From NCBI GenBank assembly GCA_035575035.1, contig DATLYH010000312.1, positions 1 through 15,175 on the forward strand: a stretch of 15,175 bases of DNA, written 5' to 3'. Source of the DNA: DATLYH01 sp035575035 (GTDB lineage: Bacteria; Planctomycetota; Planctomycetia; Gemmatales; Gemmataceae). Below, piece by piece: positions 1-6,833 of this stretch; the stretch's first letter is position 1, and each line of letters opens with the position of its first letter. A program made the position numbers and the translations under genes. The notes beneath the pieces are model-generated. The model was not told the DNA's origin and searched no databases. It worked only from the letters and a program-made list of their open reading frames with translations.

Positions 1-25
1 GCGGGGGGCGTCAGCCTTCCGGTAA

Positions 26-113
26 GGCGAGCGGGGGGCGTCAGCCCCCCGGTCCGAGCACCGGGGGACTTACGTCGCTATGAGCACCGGGGGGCTGACG
101 CCCCCCGCTCGCC
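26..113. repeat. Perfect 28-bp inverted repeat, planctomycete-type palindrome
   Basis: Bases 26-53 and 86-113 are exact reverse complements over 28 bases, separated by 32 bases. Each arm also holds its own small hairpin: 32-39 pairs with 44-51 around a GTCA loop. The first 16 bases of the window (1-16) repeat exactly at 31-46, and a 12-base string starting GAGCACC occurs at 56-67 and again at 82-93, so several partial copies of one unit are stacked here. There is no T-tract, so a simple rho-independent terminator is not supported. It separates the permease gene from whatever lies upstream, where a GldA-like ATPase would be expected. The family resemblance to planctomycete intergenic palindromes is from memory. 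Confidence 0.9.
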
Positions 114-143
114 GGGTTTGCAGTTGATGGAGACTGATTGACC

Positions 144-1256
144 ATGTCCGACCTCAGTTTCGGCAGTTTCGTTGGGCTCGCCGCGCTGGGCGTGCTGGCG
201 GCGGTCGCCGTCATCGTTGCCGTCTGGCTGCTGACCGGGTTGTTCCATGCCCGCAGCCTCCTTCGCCGCGAGTTGAGCGCCTATTTCCTGTCGCCGATTG
301 CCTATGTCATGCTGGTGGTCTTTTTACTGGTTGCCGGCTACCGCTTCTCCTGGACGCTGGAGCACCTTACTCGCACCGGGCCGCGCGGCATCGAGTACCC
401 GATGCAGTACTTCTTCAGCATCCTGCCGCCCAGCGGCTGGCGCTCGAGCATCCCGACCATCGCCATCAAGGGGATCTTCGGCGGCGACGTACCCGAGGAG
501 GTCAAGGAATTGCTTAGCGGCGTCGCCTTCTGGGTCGTCTACCTGCTGATTCCGGCACTTTTGACCATGCGCCTCTTCGCCGAAGAGCGCAGCACCGGCA
601 CCCTGGAAATGCTCATGACCGCTCCGCTCCGCGACTGGCAGGTGGTCCTGAGCAAGTACCTGGCCTGCTTCCTCTTCTACATCATTCTCTGGGTGCCGAC
701 CCTGGTCTACCTGCCCGTGTTGCTCAACCTGCATGGAGTACAGTTCCATCCCTCGTGGACGCCGTGGAGTATCCTGATGGTCGGCGGCTTGGGGGCCGTC
801 GTCCTGGCCGTGCTGTCGGCCCTGCCGTCCTTCGGCACGGCGATGCGGCTGGTGTCGCTGGTGCTCCTGTGGGCCGGTGCAGCAAGTGCCATCGTCGGCG
901 GCTGGTTCCACTACCATCACGATCCCGGGCCGCGGGTGATGGAGGTGACGGCGGGCGGCAACATCGACCCCTGGCCGGTATTGGCGTCGTATCTGGGGCT
1001 GGTGCTGGCGGGGGCGATGTTTTTAGCGCTGGGGATACTGGTCAGCAGCCTGGTGCGCAGCCAGATGGTGGCGGCCCTGCTGACAGTGGTGCTCAGCCTC
1101 GGCCTGCTGGCGATCGGGTTGTGGCGGCCGCAGCACTTCAGCCAGGATTTCGGCCGCGGTCTAATCGATACCCGCTATGTCGTCTTCTACATCAGCATGG
1201 CCCTGTTCTGCCTCTTCCTGACGGTTCGTAGCCTGGAGATGCGGCGATGGCGCTGA
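144..1256 (+). CDS. ABC-2 type transporter permease, GldF-like
   Basis: Integral membrane permease of a GldA/F/G-type ABC exporter; the transported substrate is unknown. The 370-residue product has about seven or eight hydrophobic segments, near residues 8-32, 50-67, 127-145, 168-192, 208-252, 278-302, 308-326 and 345-362. Family features are the cytosolic RRELSAYFLSPIAY entry into the second helix (41-54), the LFAEERSTGTLEMLMTAPL stretch (144-162) typical of ABC-2 permeases, and a C-terminal LIDTRYVVFYISMALF helix ending in RSLEMRRW (340-369). The extra helix before RRELSAYF is unusual for a GldF protein. ATG at 144 is preferred over TTG at 138 because it is a normal start and a GGAG lies 11 bases upstream. 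The gene overlaps the next by 10 bases, so the two are probably translated together. The ATPase is not in the window. A role in gliding should not be assumed; these pairs are common in non-gliding bacteria. Confidence 0.85.
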   Translation: MSDLSFGSFVGLAALGVLAAVAVIVAVWLLTGLFHARSLLRRELSAYFLSPIAYVMLVVFLLVAGYRFSWTLEHLTRTGPRGIEYPMQYFFSILPPSGWRSSIPTIAIKGIFGGDVPEEVKELLSGVAFWVVYLLIPALLTMRLFAEERSTGTLEMLMTAPLRDWQVVLSKYLACFLFYIILWVPTLVYLPVLLNLHGVQFHPSWTPWSILMVGGLGAVVLAVLSALPSFGTAMRLVSLVLLWAGAASAIVGGWFHYHHDPGPRVMEVTAGGNIDPWPVLASYLGLVLAGAMFLALGILVSSLVRSQMVAALLTVVLSLGLLAIGLWRPQHFSQDFGRGLIDTRYVVFYISMALFCLFLTVRSLEMRRWR

Positions 1257-3778
1257 ACACGAGACCCCGCAAGCGCTGGCTGCTGCGCCTGCACCTTCTC
1301 ATTCGCTTCCTCGGCCTGACCGGGCTGCTTGCCGCCAGCATCGGCTTGCTGGCCGCCTGGCTGACCAACCTCAGCCAGCCGGTGCAGGGGTGGGAATTCA
1401 TTCGGAGACTGTGGGACCAGTTTGTCTGGAAGACGCTTCGCGGCGAAACGCTGACGGAGGCCCCCGACCTGGTGACGCAGGTAGCCGTCTGGATGGTGCT
1501 GGGCGGTGGGTTGGCAGCGCTGGCGGCCCTGCTGGTCGAAGGGATCGTCATTGCCCGGATGGTGGCCGCCCGCCGCAGCGCCTTCGGGTTCAATGCCCTG
1601 GTGCAGATCGCGCTGGCAGCGGCCCTGTTGATCGGCGTCAACGTCTACTCGCACTTCCACTACTACCGCCTCGACTGGACCCAGGATCGGCAGTTCACTC
1701 TGGACGAGCGCACCCAGGCCGAACTGCGACAGCTCCGGGGAAAGGGCGAGACGGTCGTGGTGGTTTATCAGATGCACAAGACGTTCGACCGGATCTCCGA
1801 CAAGGCCGACGCCATCGACTTCGCCGCCGAGCGCAAGGTGGTTGAGAAAGTCTACGACCTGGTGGACCAGTTGAGCGAGTTCGGCCCGCAGTTCAAGGTC
1901 GTCGTGCTCGACGTGGAAGAGGAGGGCTTCCACGACAAACTGAATGAGCTGACCAAGGACGCCCAGGAGCTGCGTTCGGCCATTGACCAGGCGGTGGAGA
2001 ACAGCATCTTCTTCTACGACCGCAGCTCGGGCAAGGTGCAGACGCTCAGTTTCAACGATTTCTACCTGGTCGATAAGTCGGCCTCGGCCGAGCGCAACAA
2101 CCTGGTGCTCCTCAAGCAGGGCAACCGCGCCTTCATCAACAAGGTGCTGAACATCGAGGAGAAGCGGCCGAGGGTCGGCGTGCTGGTCATCCACGAATGG
2201 CTGACAACGGAAGGGCCGGAGGAATTCGGCCTGAGTGGGCTGAAGAAGGCGCTGACGGCCCGCGGCTTCGACGTGCGCGACGTGGTCCTGAAGAAGTGGA
2301 GCGAGTTCGCCCCGCCTGAGCCGGCCGTCTATACCTACGACGAAAGCAAGTATGAGCGGCTGGAGGAGGAGTTAGCGGAGCTGGACGCCGAAATCAAAAC
2401 GCTGGAGCGGGAGCTGCAAGTCTTCACCGACCTGGTGAAGGAATGGCAGACGAAGACGCCGCAGGAGCTACAGACGACGAACCTGGCCCGGCAATTGAAT
2501 CTGCGCCGCGTCGATGAGGACATCCGCAAGGCGGTCTTGAAGCAACTCCTGGAGCCACGGGTGCTCATCGCCCGGCTGTCGCTGGACCAGGCCCGGCAGG
2601 CTCGCGAGGCCGTCGCCCTGGAGAAGAGCAAGCTGAACGTGGAGGGGGCGGCGGAGCGGCGGCGGATGACCGACCTGCGGGCCAAGCTCAACCGCGAGTT
2701 GGCCGAATTTGATTTGATCATCATCCCGCGCATGACGCTGCGGAATGTGACCATCGGCGACCGCATCCCCAACCGCTTCTATCGGCTGGACGACGCCCAG
2801 GTGGCGGCAATCCGCGATTACCTCAAGTCGGGCAAGCCGCTCTTGGCCTGTTTCGGCCCGATCAATGAACCGCCCGACCGCTTCGAGCCGCCGGGTCCGT
2901 CCGGCCCCGACGGAGTAGAAGACCTGCTGGTCCAGCTGGGCCTGCGACTCCCCCGGCAGACGGTGCTGTTTAACGTCGAGAGCAAGGCTTTCGCCGAGCG
3001 CCGCTCTGGGTTGCTGATCTCCGGCATAAACGTCGAGGTGCCGCCGGTCGAGTTTGACTGGCAGTCGGGCCCCGGCTCCTATCGGCTCCGGGAGGGGACC
3101 ACCGACCTGAAGCCGAACCCGATCCGCGAGAGCATGCGCATCATCGCCCGCAGTGTCGGCAAGGAGATGGACCGCCGTGGCCATTCCGAGGAGGAATCGG
3201 ACGACAGCGACAGGCCGGCCGGGAGCCGCAAACTCGATCTGCGCCTGCGCCACCCGCGGCCGGTTTACGTCGATCCAGCGAAAGAGAAAGGGCTGCCGTT
3301 TGATCCCATCTTTATGATGACCAGTCCGGCCAGCTGGAACGATGACAACCCGTTCCCGACGCGAGAGCGGACGCCACGCTTCGAGCCGAAGCCGGACGAC
3401 CCGGCCCGGGGGACGCCGGAGGAGAAACGCAGGGGCCCGTTCCCGGTCGGCGTGGCGTTCGAGACGACGGTGCCGGCCGACTGGTACGACGACAAAAGCG
3501 CTACCCCGGCCAAGGTGCGGGTGGCGGCGATCGGCCACGGCGGCTGGTTCGTCGGGCCGGAACTGTCGCCGGGCAAGGAGAAATTGCTCCTGAGCATTTG
3601 CAACTGGCTGCTGCGCCGCAGCGACCTGCTGCCGACCGACGAGCAGCGCTGGGAGTACCCGCGCGTCGCCCTGAGCCCGCGTGACCGGCAACTATGGCAC
3701 TGGGGCACCCAGCTGGCGCTGCCGGGGCTGTTCGCGTACCTAGGGTGCGTGGTGCTGCTGGTCCGGCGGATGCATTAA
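1247..3778 (+). CDS. GldG-like ABC transporter auxiliary protein with coiled-coil insert
   Basis: Large membrane-anchored partner of the preceding permease, 843 residues. Hydrophobic segments lie near 17-40, 78-104 and 114-134, followed by an extracytoplasmic region and one C-terminal helix (about 818-840) ending in VRRMH. The region from about 145 resembles the GldG/ABC_transp_aux family: FTLDERTQAELRQL (150-163), VVVVYQMHKTF (170-180), GVLVIHEW (311-318) followed by GLKKALTARGFDV, then LAEFDLIIIPRMT (485-497) and YLKSGKPLLACFGP (525-538). Between 365 and 485 is a Glu/Lys/Arg-rich, probably coiled-coil stretch. Residues 640-760 are rich in charge and Pro, perhaps a linker. Near the C-terminus, GHGGWFVGPELSPGKEKLLL resembles the end of other family members. 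The ATG at 1247 has a GGAG eight bases upstream. Function is inferred from fold and partner only. Confidence 0.8.
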   Translation: MALNTRPRKRWLLRLHLLIRFLGLTGLLAASIGLLAAWLTNLSQPVQGWEFIRRLWDQFVWKTLRGETLTEAPDLVTQVAVWMVLGGGLAALAALLVEGIVIARMVAARRSAFGFNALVQIALAAALLIGVNVYSHFHYYRLDWTQDRQFTLDERTQAELRQLRGKGETVVVVYQMHKTFDRISDKADAIDFAAERKVVEKVYDLVDQLSEFGPQFKVVVLDVEEEGFHDKLNELTKDAQELRSAIDQAVENSIFFYDRSSGKVQTLSFNDFYLVDKSASAERNNLVLLKQGNRAFINKVLNIEEKRPRVGVLVIHEWLTTEGPEEFGLSGLKKALTARGFDVRDVVLKKWSEFAPPEPAVYTYDESKYERLEEELAELDAEIKTLERELQVFTDLVKEWQTKTPQELQTTNLARQLNLRRVDEDIRKAVLKQLLEPRVLIARLSLDQARQAREAVALEKSKLNVEGAAERRRMTDLRAKLNRELAEFDLIIIPRMTLRNVTIGDRIPNRFYRLDDAQVAAIRDYLKSGKPLLACFGPINEPPDRFEPPGPSGPDGVEDLLVQLGLRLPRQTVLFNVESKAFAERRSGLLISGINVEVPPVEFDWQSGPGSYRLREGTTDLKPNPIRESMRIIARSVGKEMDRRGHSEEESDDSDRPAGSRKLDLRLRHPRPVYVDPAKEKGLPFDPIFMMTSPASWNDDNPFPTRERTPRFEPKPDDPARGTPEEKRRGPFPVGVAFETTVPADWYDDKSATPAKVRVAAIGHGGWFVGPELSPGKEKLLLSICNWLLRRSDLLPTDEQRWEYPRVALSPRDRQLWHWGTQLALPGLFAYLGCVVLLVRRMH

Positions 3779-3779
3779 C
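3753..3779 (+). repeat. Left copy of 27-bp direct repeat (end of gldG-like gene)
   Basis: These 27 bases, encoding the final LLVRRMH and stop of the GldG-like protein, recur at 4567-4593 with one mismatch (C3763 against G4577). The second copy lies just after the inserted SUKH gene. See the orphan tail and the finding on insertion. Confidence 0.9.
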
Positions 3780-3797
3780 GGGGGTTAGCCGCGCTGG

Positions 3798-3850
3798 GGC
3801 CCGGTCGGGAGACCGGGCCACCCAGTCCGACCGCAGGTCTCTAGCTCTAC
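3798..3850. repeat. Dispersed repeat, copy 1 (hairpin plus conserved flank)
   Basis: A 9-bp perfect stem (3798-3806 with 3811-3819) around a GGGA loop is followed by a 30-base flank that recurs at 5095-5125 with two mismatches. It lies in the 110-base gap between the gldG-like gene and the SUKH gene. The rest of that gap shows nothing but a ribosome binding site. No T-tract follows, so terminator function is unproven. Confidence 0.85.
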
Positions 3851-3875
3851 CGAAAAGAAGGGACCTACGGTCAGT

Positions 3876-3881
3876 AGGAGG
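3876..3881 (+). promoter_or_regulatory. Strong ribosome binding site for the SUKH gene
   Basis: AGGAGG stands seven bases before ATG 3889. It settles the start of the SUKH gene: the reading frame is open upstream to 3694, but that part overlaps the gldG-like gene in another frame and crosses the hairpin repeat, and its translation looks like random GC-rich sequence. Confidence 0.85.
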
Positions 3882-3888
3882 GCGTTGG

Positions 3889-4554
3889 ATGGCATCCGTG
3901 GGTGTGTCTTCTTTTAAGAAGTATTACCGCACGATTTATGCCACGTTCGGATATCCTCTGGTCGAACGTCAGGGCATGTCGTCGGAAGAGCTTGCTGCTG
4001 TCGAGAAGCGTCTCGACGTGCAGGTTCCTGCGGCGCTCCGTGCTTACTACCTTGTCGCCGGCCGCGAACGCCGTTTCAACACGTGCCACCATCGTCTGCT
4101 GAAACCGCAGAAGTGGAGCATCGACAAGCGGCGGCTCATCTTCATGGAGGAAAACCAACGAGTCCTTTGGTGGGGAGTCTCGATTCGGAACCCCGACTCG
4201 GATGATCCATCCGTCTGGCAGGGCGTCAATGATGATGAAATTACATGGGTTCGTGAACATCGGCGCTGTTCGGAGTTCTTAGGCTTCATACTCCATTATC
4301 AAGCCGTGAACAATGGCTTTCCCTTCTGTAGTATGGCAGACGCCCCAGACAGATTCGACTATGATTTTGAAGAAAACGGATGGACTTATTATGGCGAAAT
4401 CGGGGCAGTGCGAGCGTACAGCCGTTCCAATCAGGTCGTTTGTCTGCAGCCTCCCGCGCTGCCCTTCATGGATGCACTGCAAGTGCTGGCGGGTGCTAAA
4501 ACGAAGCGCGACTTGCAAGCAATTGGCGATGACCTTGGAATGACCCTCACGTGA
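3889..4554 (+). CDS. SMI1/KNR4 (SUKH) family protein
   Basis: A 221-residue soluble protein with no signal peptide. The order of features fits the SUKH superfamily: MSSEELAAVEKRLDVQVPAA (30-49), an N-terminal helix leading to VPAALRAYYLVAG (46-58) like the family's LP..L..YL...G; RLLKPQKWSIDKRRLIFMEENQ (69-90), matching the 'edgrlvfmeENQ' strand; VLWWGVSI (92-99); DDPSVWQG (105-112); and a late FGFILHYQ-like helix at 130-138. Known SUKH proteins are often immunity proteins against polymorphic or contact-dependent toxins, but orphan copies exist and no toxin gene is visible here. The gene is visibly AT-richer than its neighbours, has its own strong ribosome binding site, and is flanked by a duplicated piece of the upstream gene. 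All three point to acquisition by transfer. Family call is from memory of motifs; specific function unknown. Confidence 0.72.
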   Translation: MASVGVSSFKKYYRTIYATFGYPLVERQGMSSEELAAVEKRLDVQVPAALRAYYLVAGRERRFNTCHHRLLKPQKWSIDKRRLIFMEENQRVLWWGVSIRNPDSDDPSVWQGVNDDEITWVREHRRCSEFLGFILHYQAVNNGFPFCSMADAPDRFDYDFEENGWTYYGEIGAVRAYSRSNQVVCLQPPALPFMDALQVLAGAKTKRDLQAIGDDLGMTLT

Positions 4555-4592
4555 TTGGTTTCGTCATGCTGCTGGTGCGGCGGATGCATTAA
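4554..4592 (+). pseudogene. Orphan duplicate of the gldG-like C-terminal tail
   Basis: Read in the frame ending at TAA 4590-4592, this stretch gives IGFVMLLVRRMH, against LGCVVLLVRRMH at the end of the GldG-like protein. Nucleotide identity is 26 of 27 over 4567-4593 and falls off upstream, though the peptide resemblance continues. It has no start of its own and begins at the SUKH stop codon, so it is probably a remnant and not a gene. It is likely the original end of gldG, or a duplicate of it made when the SUKH segment was inserted. Only 20 bases separate its stop from the next gene. Confidence 0.65.
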
Positions 4593-4612
4593 CCGATTGT
4601 CAGGCGGGCACT

Positions 4613-5035
4613 ATGGGGTGTCTGCTCATCCCCGCGGTGATCGTGTTGTTGGCATGGGCCAATGGCGTCATTGTGCGCCTGTTCCAGCGGCGGCACGCCG
4701 GGCCGGCCTGGTGGACGATCTTGTCCATTGCATGGCTGAGTGGCGCCGTGGTAGGGGTGTGGGGCGGCTTCTTCTTCGAGTACCAGCCCTCGCCGCGGCT
4801 GCGGGTTTTGGGAGCGCCGGTGCCGGCGGCCTTCCTCCGCTGGGAAGGGCCGCCCGGCGAGGAGCGGTGGATCGACTTCATCACGCCGGACCCGCTACTG
4901 TTCGCGGGGTCGAATGCCGTCATCCTCGCGCTGCTGGCTGCCTGCCCCGTCGGCGCGGTATTCTGGTTGTGGGGTTGGCAGGCGCGCTCGGGAGCAAAGG
5001 TAAGTGCCCTTCCGGGAGATGCGGCCAAAGAGTGA
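4613..5035 (+). CDS. Small membrane protein of unknown function
   Basis: I do not recognise this 140-residue protein. It has three likely membrane helices: residues 3-24, 34-55 and 101-124. Between the second and third is a 45-residue loop, FEYQPSPRLRVLGAPVPAAF followed by a Trp/Gly/Pro-rich stretch with EERWIDFITPDPLLF, probably on one side of the membrane. The C-terminus is short and polar. The start ATG has only a weak AGGCGG five bases upstream. If the SUKH insertion is removed, this gene would begin about 20 bases after the gldG-like stop, so it may once have been a co-transcribed accessory of the exporter. Codon use and GC match the exporter genes, not the SUKH gene, which supports a real gene. 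Confidence 0.6.
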   Translation: MGCLLIPAVIVLLAWANGVIVRLFQRRHAGPAWWTILSIAWLSGAVVGVWGGFFFEYQPSPRLRVLGAPVPAAFLRWEGPPGEERWIDFITPDPLLFAGSNAVILALLAACPVGAVFWLWGWQARSGAKVSALPGDAAKE

Positions 5036-5070
5036 ACTAGCGCCAACCGCAGAGTGGCTCCGGCGCGTTG

Positions 5071-5125
5071 TGGCCCGGTCTCCCGACCGGGCCACCCAGT
5101 CCGACCGCAGGTTTCCAGCTCTACT
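5071..5125. repeat. Dispersed repeat, copy 2, between convergent genes
   Basis: A 10-bp perfect stem (5071-5080 with 5085-5094) around a TCCC loop, then the same 30-base flank as at 3820-3850 with two changes. The hairpin core is the exact reverse complement of the core in copy 1 while the flank keeps its orientation. It occupies most of the 98-base gap between the converging small membrane protein and GT2 genes, where it could act as a two-way transcription barrier, but there is no T-tract. Confidence 0.85.
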
Positions 5126-5133
5126 GAGAAAGG

Positions 5134-5898
5134 TCAGATCCTCAGCCCGAACAGCTTGCGCAGGTAGAGGCGGGCCACCATGAGCAGGATGCAGGAGCCG
5201 TTGTACAGCGGCCGCATCTTGCTCCGGCCACCGATCCGTCGCGGCTCGTCACCGGGGATCTCGCAGATCTTCAACCCGTGCAGGGTGCAAATACCCGATA
5301 CCAACGGCTCGAAGACCGGTCCGGCCAGGTAGCGCCGGAAGTCGTACCGGAAGACAATATCGCGCCGGAAGCCGCGGTAGATGGTCAGCGCGTCGGTGAT
5401 GGGGAAGCGGCCGAGCCCGCGGATCAGGCGCGTGAACATCCAGTTGCCGAAGGCGGTGAGCAGGTTGTCGTCCTGCGACCGGGCCGGCCACAGGTAGCGC
5501 GAGACCACAACCAGATCATGGCCCTGGTGCAGCTGCCGGACTAGTTCGGGCAGCGCCTCCACCGGGCAGTTGCCGTCCGGGCTGAACTCGATGATATAAT
5601 CAGTCTGCAAATCGCAAATGGCATCGTACACGGCCCAGGCCAACCCCGGCCGCTTCTGCCGGATCACCCGGAAACCGAGTGACCGGGCGTACTCTACCGA
5701 GCCATCCGTGGAGCCGCCGTCCACGATCAGGACCTCGTCAAACAGGTCCCGGTCGATGTGGGGCAGGGTCGCCTTTAGTCCGTCAATCTCATTGAGCACG
5801 GGAAGCAGCAGCGTAATCGTGGCGGCTGCCGGCGGGCGCGCCGCGCGGCCGTCGGGTTTGGCGGCCAGGCTCCCGGCCCAGGAAGAATTCGCGCTCAT
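5134..5898 (-). CDS. Family 2 glycosyltransferase, dolichol-phosphate mannosyltransferase-like
   Basis: A 254-residue inverting GT-A glycosyltransferase, probably cytosolic at the membrane face, moving a sugar from a nucleotide donor to a lipid or glycan acceptor. The nucleotide-binding part shows LLLPVLNEIDGL (30-41), VLIVDGGSTDGS (56-67) and RVIRQKRPGLAWAVYDA (77-93). The place normally held by the metal-binding DxD of DPM1-type enzymes reads FSPDGNCPVE (105-114). TDALTIYRGFRRD (168-180) fits the acceptor side. The last 25 residues contain a hydrophobic, Arg-bounded helix (MRPLYNGSCILLMVARLYLRKLFG) without the long GtrA-type membrane domain. It is the last gene of the minus-strand cluster and overlaps the preceding AKR gene by 110 bases. 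ATG 5898 is supported by GGAGG nine bases upstream, and no other good start precedes the first strand. Donor and acceptor are unknown. Confidence 0.85.
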   Translation of the reverse strand: MSANSSWAGSLAAKPDGRAARPPAAATITLLLPVLNEIDGLKATLPHIDRDLFDEVLIVDGGSTDGSVEYARSLGFRVIRQKRPGLAWAVYDAICDLQTDYIIEFSPDGNCPVEALPELVRQLHQGHDLVVVSRYLWPARSQDDNLLTAFGNWMFTRLIRGLGRFPITDALTIYRGFRRDIVFRYDFRRYLAGPVFEPLVSGICTLHGLKICEIPGDEPRRIGGRSKMRPLYNGSCILLMVARLYLRKLFGLRI

Positions 5899-6832
5899 CG
5901 TAGACTTCCTCCACCTGCTTGAGTTCCGCGGCGGTCAACGGCCCCAGGTCGCTGGCGCGGACATTCTCCTCGACCTGGGCCGCGGTCAGCATCCCCGGGA
6001 TGACAGTCCAGACGGCCGGGTAAGAAAGGCAGAAACGCAGGGCGAACTGGGCCGGCGTCTGCCCGCCGTCGGCCCGAAAGCGAGCGAAGACCTCGGCGGC
6101 CTGGTGCCAGCGCGCCCGCTGCTCCGCCGGCCAGCGGCTGCGGTGGTCGCTGCTGTCGAAGCCGGCCGGGTCGGCAAATGCCCCGGTCAAAAAGCCGAAG
6201 CACAGCGGTGTCCGGACGATGACGCCAACCCCCCGCTCGGCGCACAGGTCCAGCAGCCCGTTTCGGGCCGCCCGCTGGTCCGCCAGGTTGAAGTTCACCT
6301 GGATGGCGTCGAGAGCACATTCCCGCACCACGGTCAGTCCGTCGTCCGGCGAGCGGACCGAGATGCCGATTGCCCGAGCCCGGCCGGAGCGCTTCACGTC
6401 TTCTAGCCAACGCAGGGGGCCCGGATCGGAGCGCAGGCTGTCGAGCGGGGGACTGTGCAGCAGGAAGAGGTCCACGTATTCTGTTCCCAATCGACGGAGG
6501 CTCCCTTCCAGAGCGGCGGTCAAGTGCCGCGGTGCGAAGTCTTGCGCCCCCTCGGCGTTGAGGAAGCCGGCCTTGGTGGCGATGACGGCGCGGCCGCGCA
6601 CCTCCGCCAGCGCCTGGCCCAGCAGCACCTCGCTGTGGCCGTGGCCGTACAGGTCGGCGGTGTCATAAAAGGTGACGCCCAGCTCCCAGGCCCGCCGTAG
6701 CGCCCGGAGCGATTCCCGGTCGTCGGTCGGCCCGTAAGCAACCGCCCCGCCGTGACTGCCTCCCAGGCCCCACGTCCCGAAGCCGATCTCCGAAGCGTCC
6801 AGTCCCGCGCGCTGTAATCGTCGATAGCGCAT
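5789..6832 (-). CDS. Aldo/keto reductase
   Basis: NAD(P)H-dependent oxidoreductase of the AKR superfamily, 347 residues, cytosolic. The catalytic tetrad is present: Asp57 and Tyr62 in FYDTADLYGHGHSE, Lys87 in ATKAGF, and His126 in FLLHSPP. The opening MRYRRLQRAG then GFGTWGLGG is the usual N-terminal strand pair, and TPAQFALRFCL with VIPGM is the usual cofactor-phosphate-binding end. The family core ends near residue 320; the remaining ~27 residues are Arg/Pro/Ala-rich and run across the GT2 start, so they may be a chance extension. The start is placed at ATG 6832, one base after the radical SAM stop, with GGAGGGG upstream. An upstream-open frame to 7114 is rejected because it runs inside the radical SAM gene. 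In this cluster it could reduce a keto sugar, but AKRs are too general to name the substrate. Confidence 0.88.
   Translation of the reverse strand: MRYRRLQRAGLDASEIGFGTWGLGGSHGGAVAYGPTDDRESLRALRRAWELGVTFYDTADLYGHGHSEVLLGQALAEVRGRAVIATKAGFLNAEGAQDFAPRHLTAALEGSLRRLGTEYVDLFLLHSPPLDSLRSDPGPLRWLEDVKRSGRARAIGISVRSPDDGLTVVRECALDAIQVNFNLADQRAARNGLLDLCAERGVGVIVRTPLCFGFLTGAFADPAGFDSSDHRSRWPAEQRARWHQAAEVFARFRADGGQTPAQFALRFCLSYPAVWTVIPGMLTAAQVEENVRASDLGPLTAAELKQVEEVYDEREFFLGREPGRQTRRPRGAPAGSRHDYAAASRAQ
5908..5912 (-). promoter_or_regulatory. Ribosome binding site inside the AKR gene for the GT2 start
   Basis: GGAGG on the minus strand ends nine bases before ATG 5898. It lies within the AKR coding region and supports the GT2 start despite the unusually long gene overlap. 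Confidence 0.7.
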
Positions 6833-6833
6833 G

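Noticed and set aside
127..141. Tiny leader frame (ATG to TGA, four codons) before the permease
   Set aside because: Too short, no recognisable regulatory pattern, and its overlap with the ribosome binding region is likely chance.
1187..3691. Long minus-strand open frames (335 and 407 codons) opposite the gldG-like gene
   Set aside because: They mirror the codon structure of the real gene; no motif, start signal or operon context supports them.
3798..3819. Rho-independent terminator after the gldG-like gene
   Set aside because: The stem is strong but no T-rich run follows, and the same element recurs elsewhere as a dispersed repeat. It is listed as a repeat.
3889..4554. SUKH gene as half of a toxin-immunity pair
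   Set aside because: No toxin, Rhs, CDI or secretion gene lies nearby in the window; an immunity role is only possible by family analogy.
4555..5040. Plus-strand 161-codon frame overlapping the small membrane protein
   Set aside because: It begins in the orphan gldG tail in the wrong frame and gives Gly/Arg-rich sequence. The 4613 frame has coherent membrane helices.
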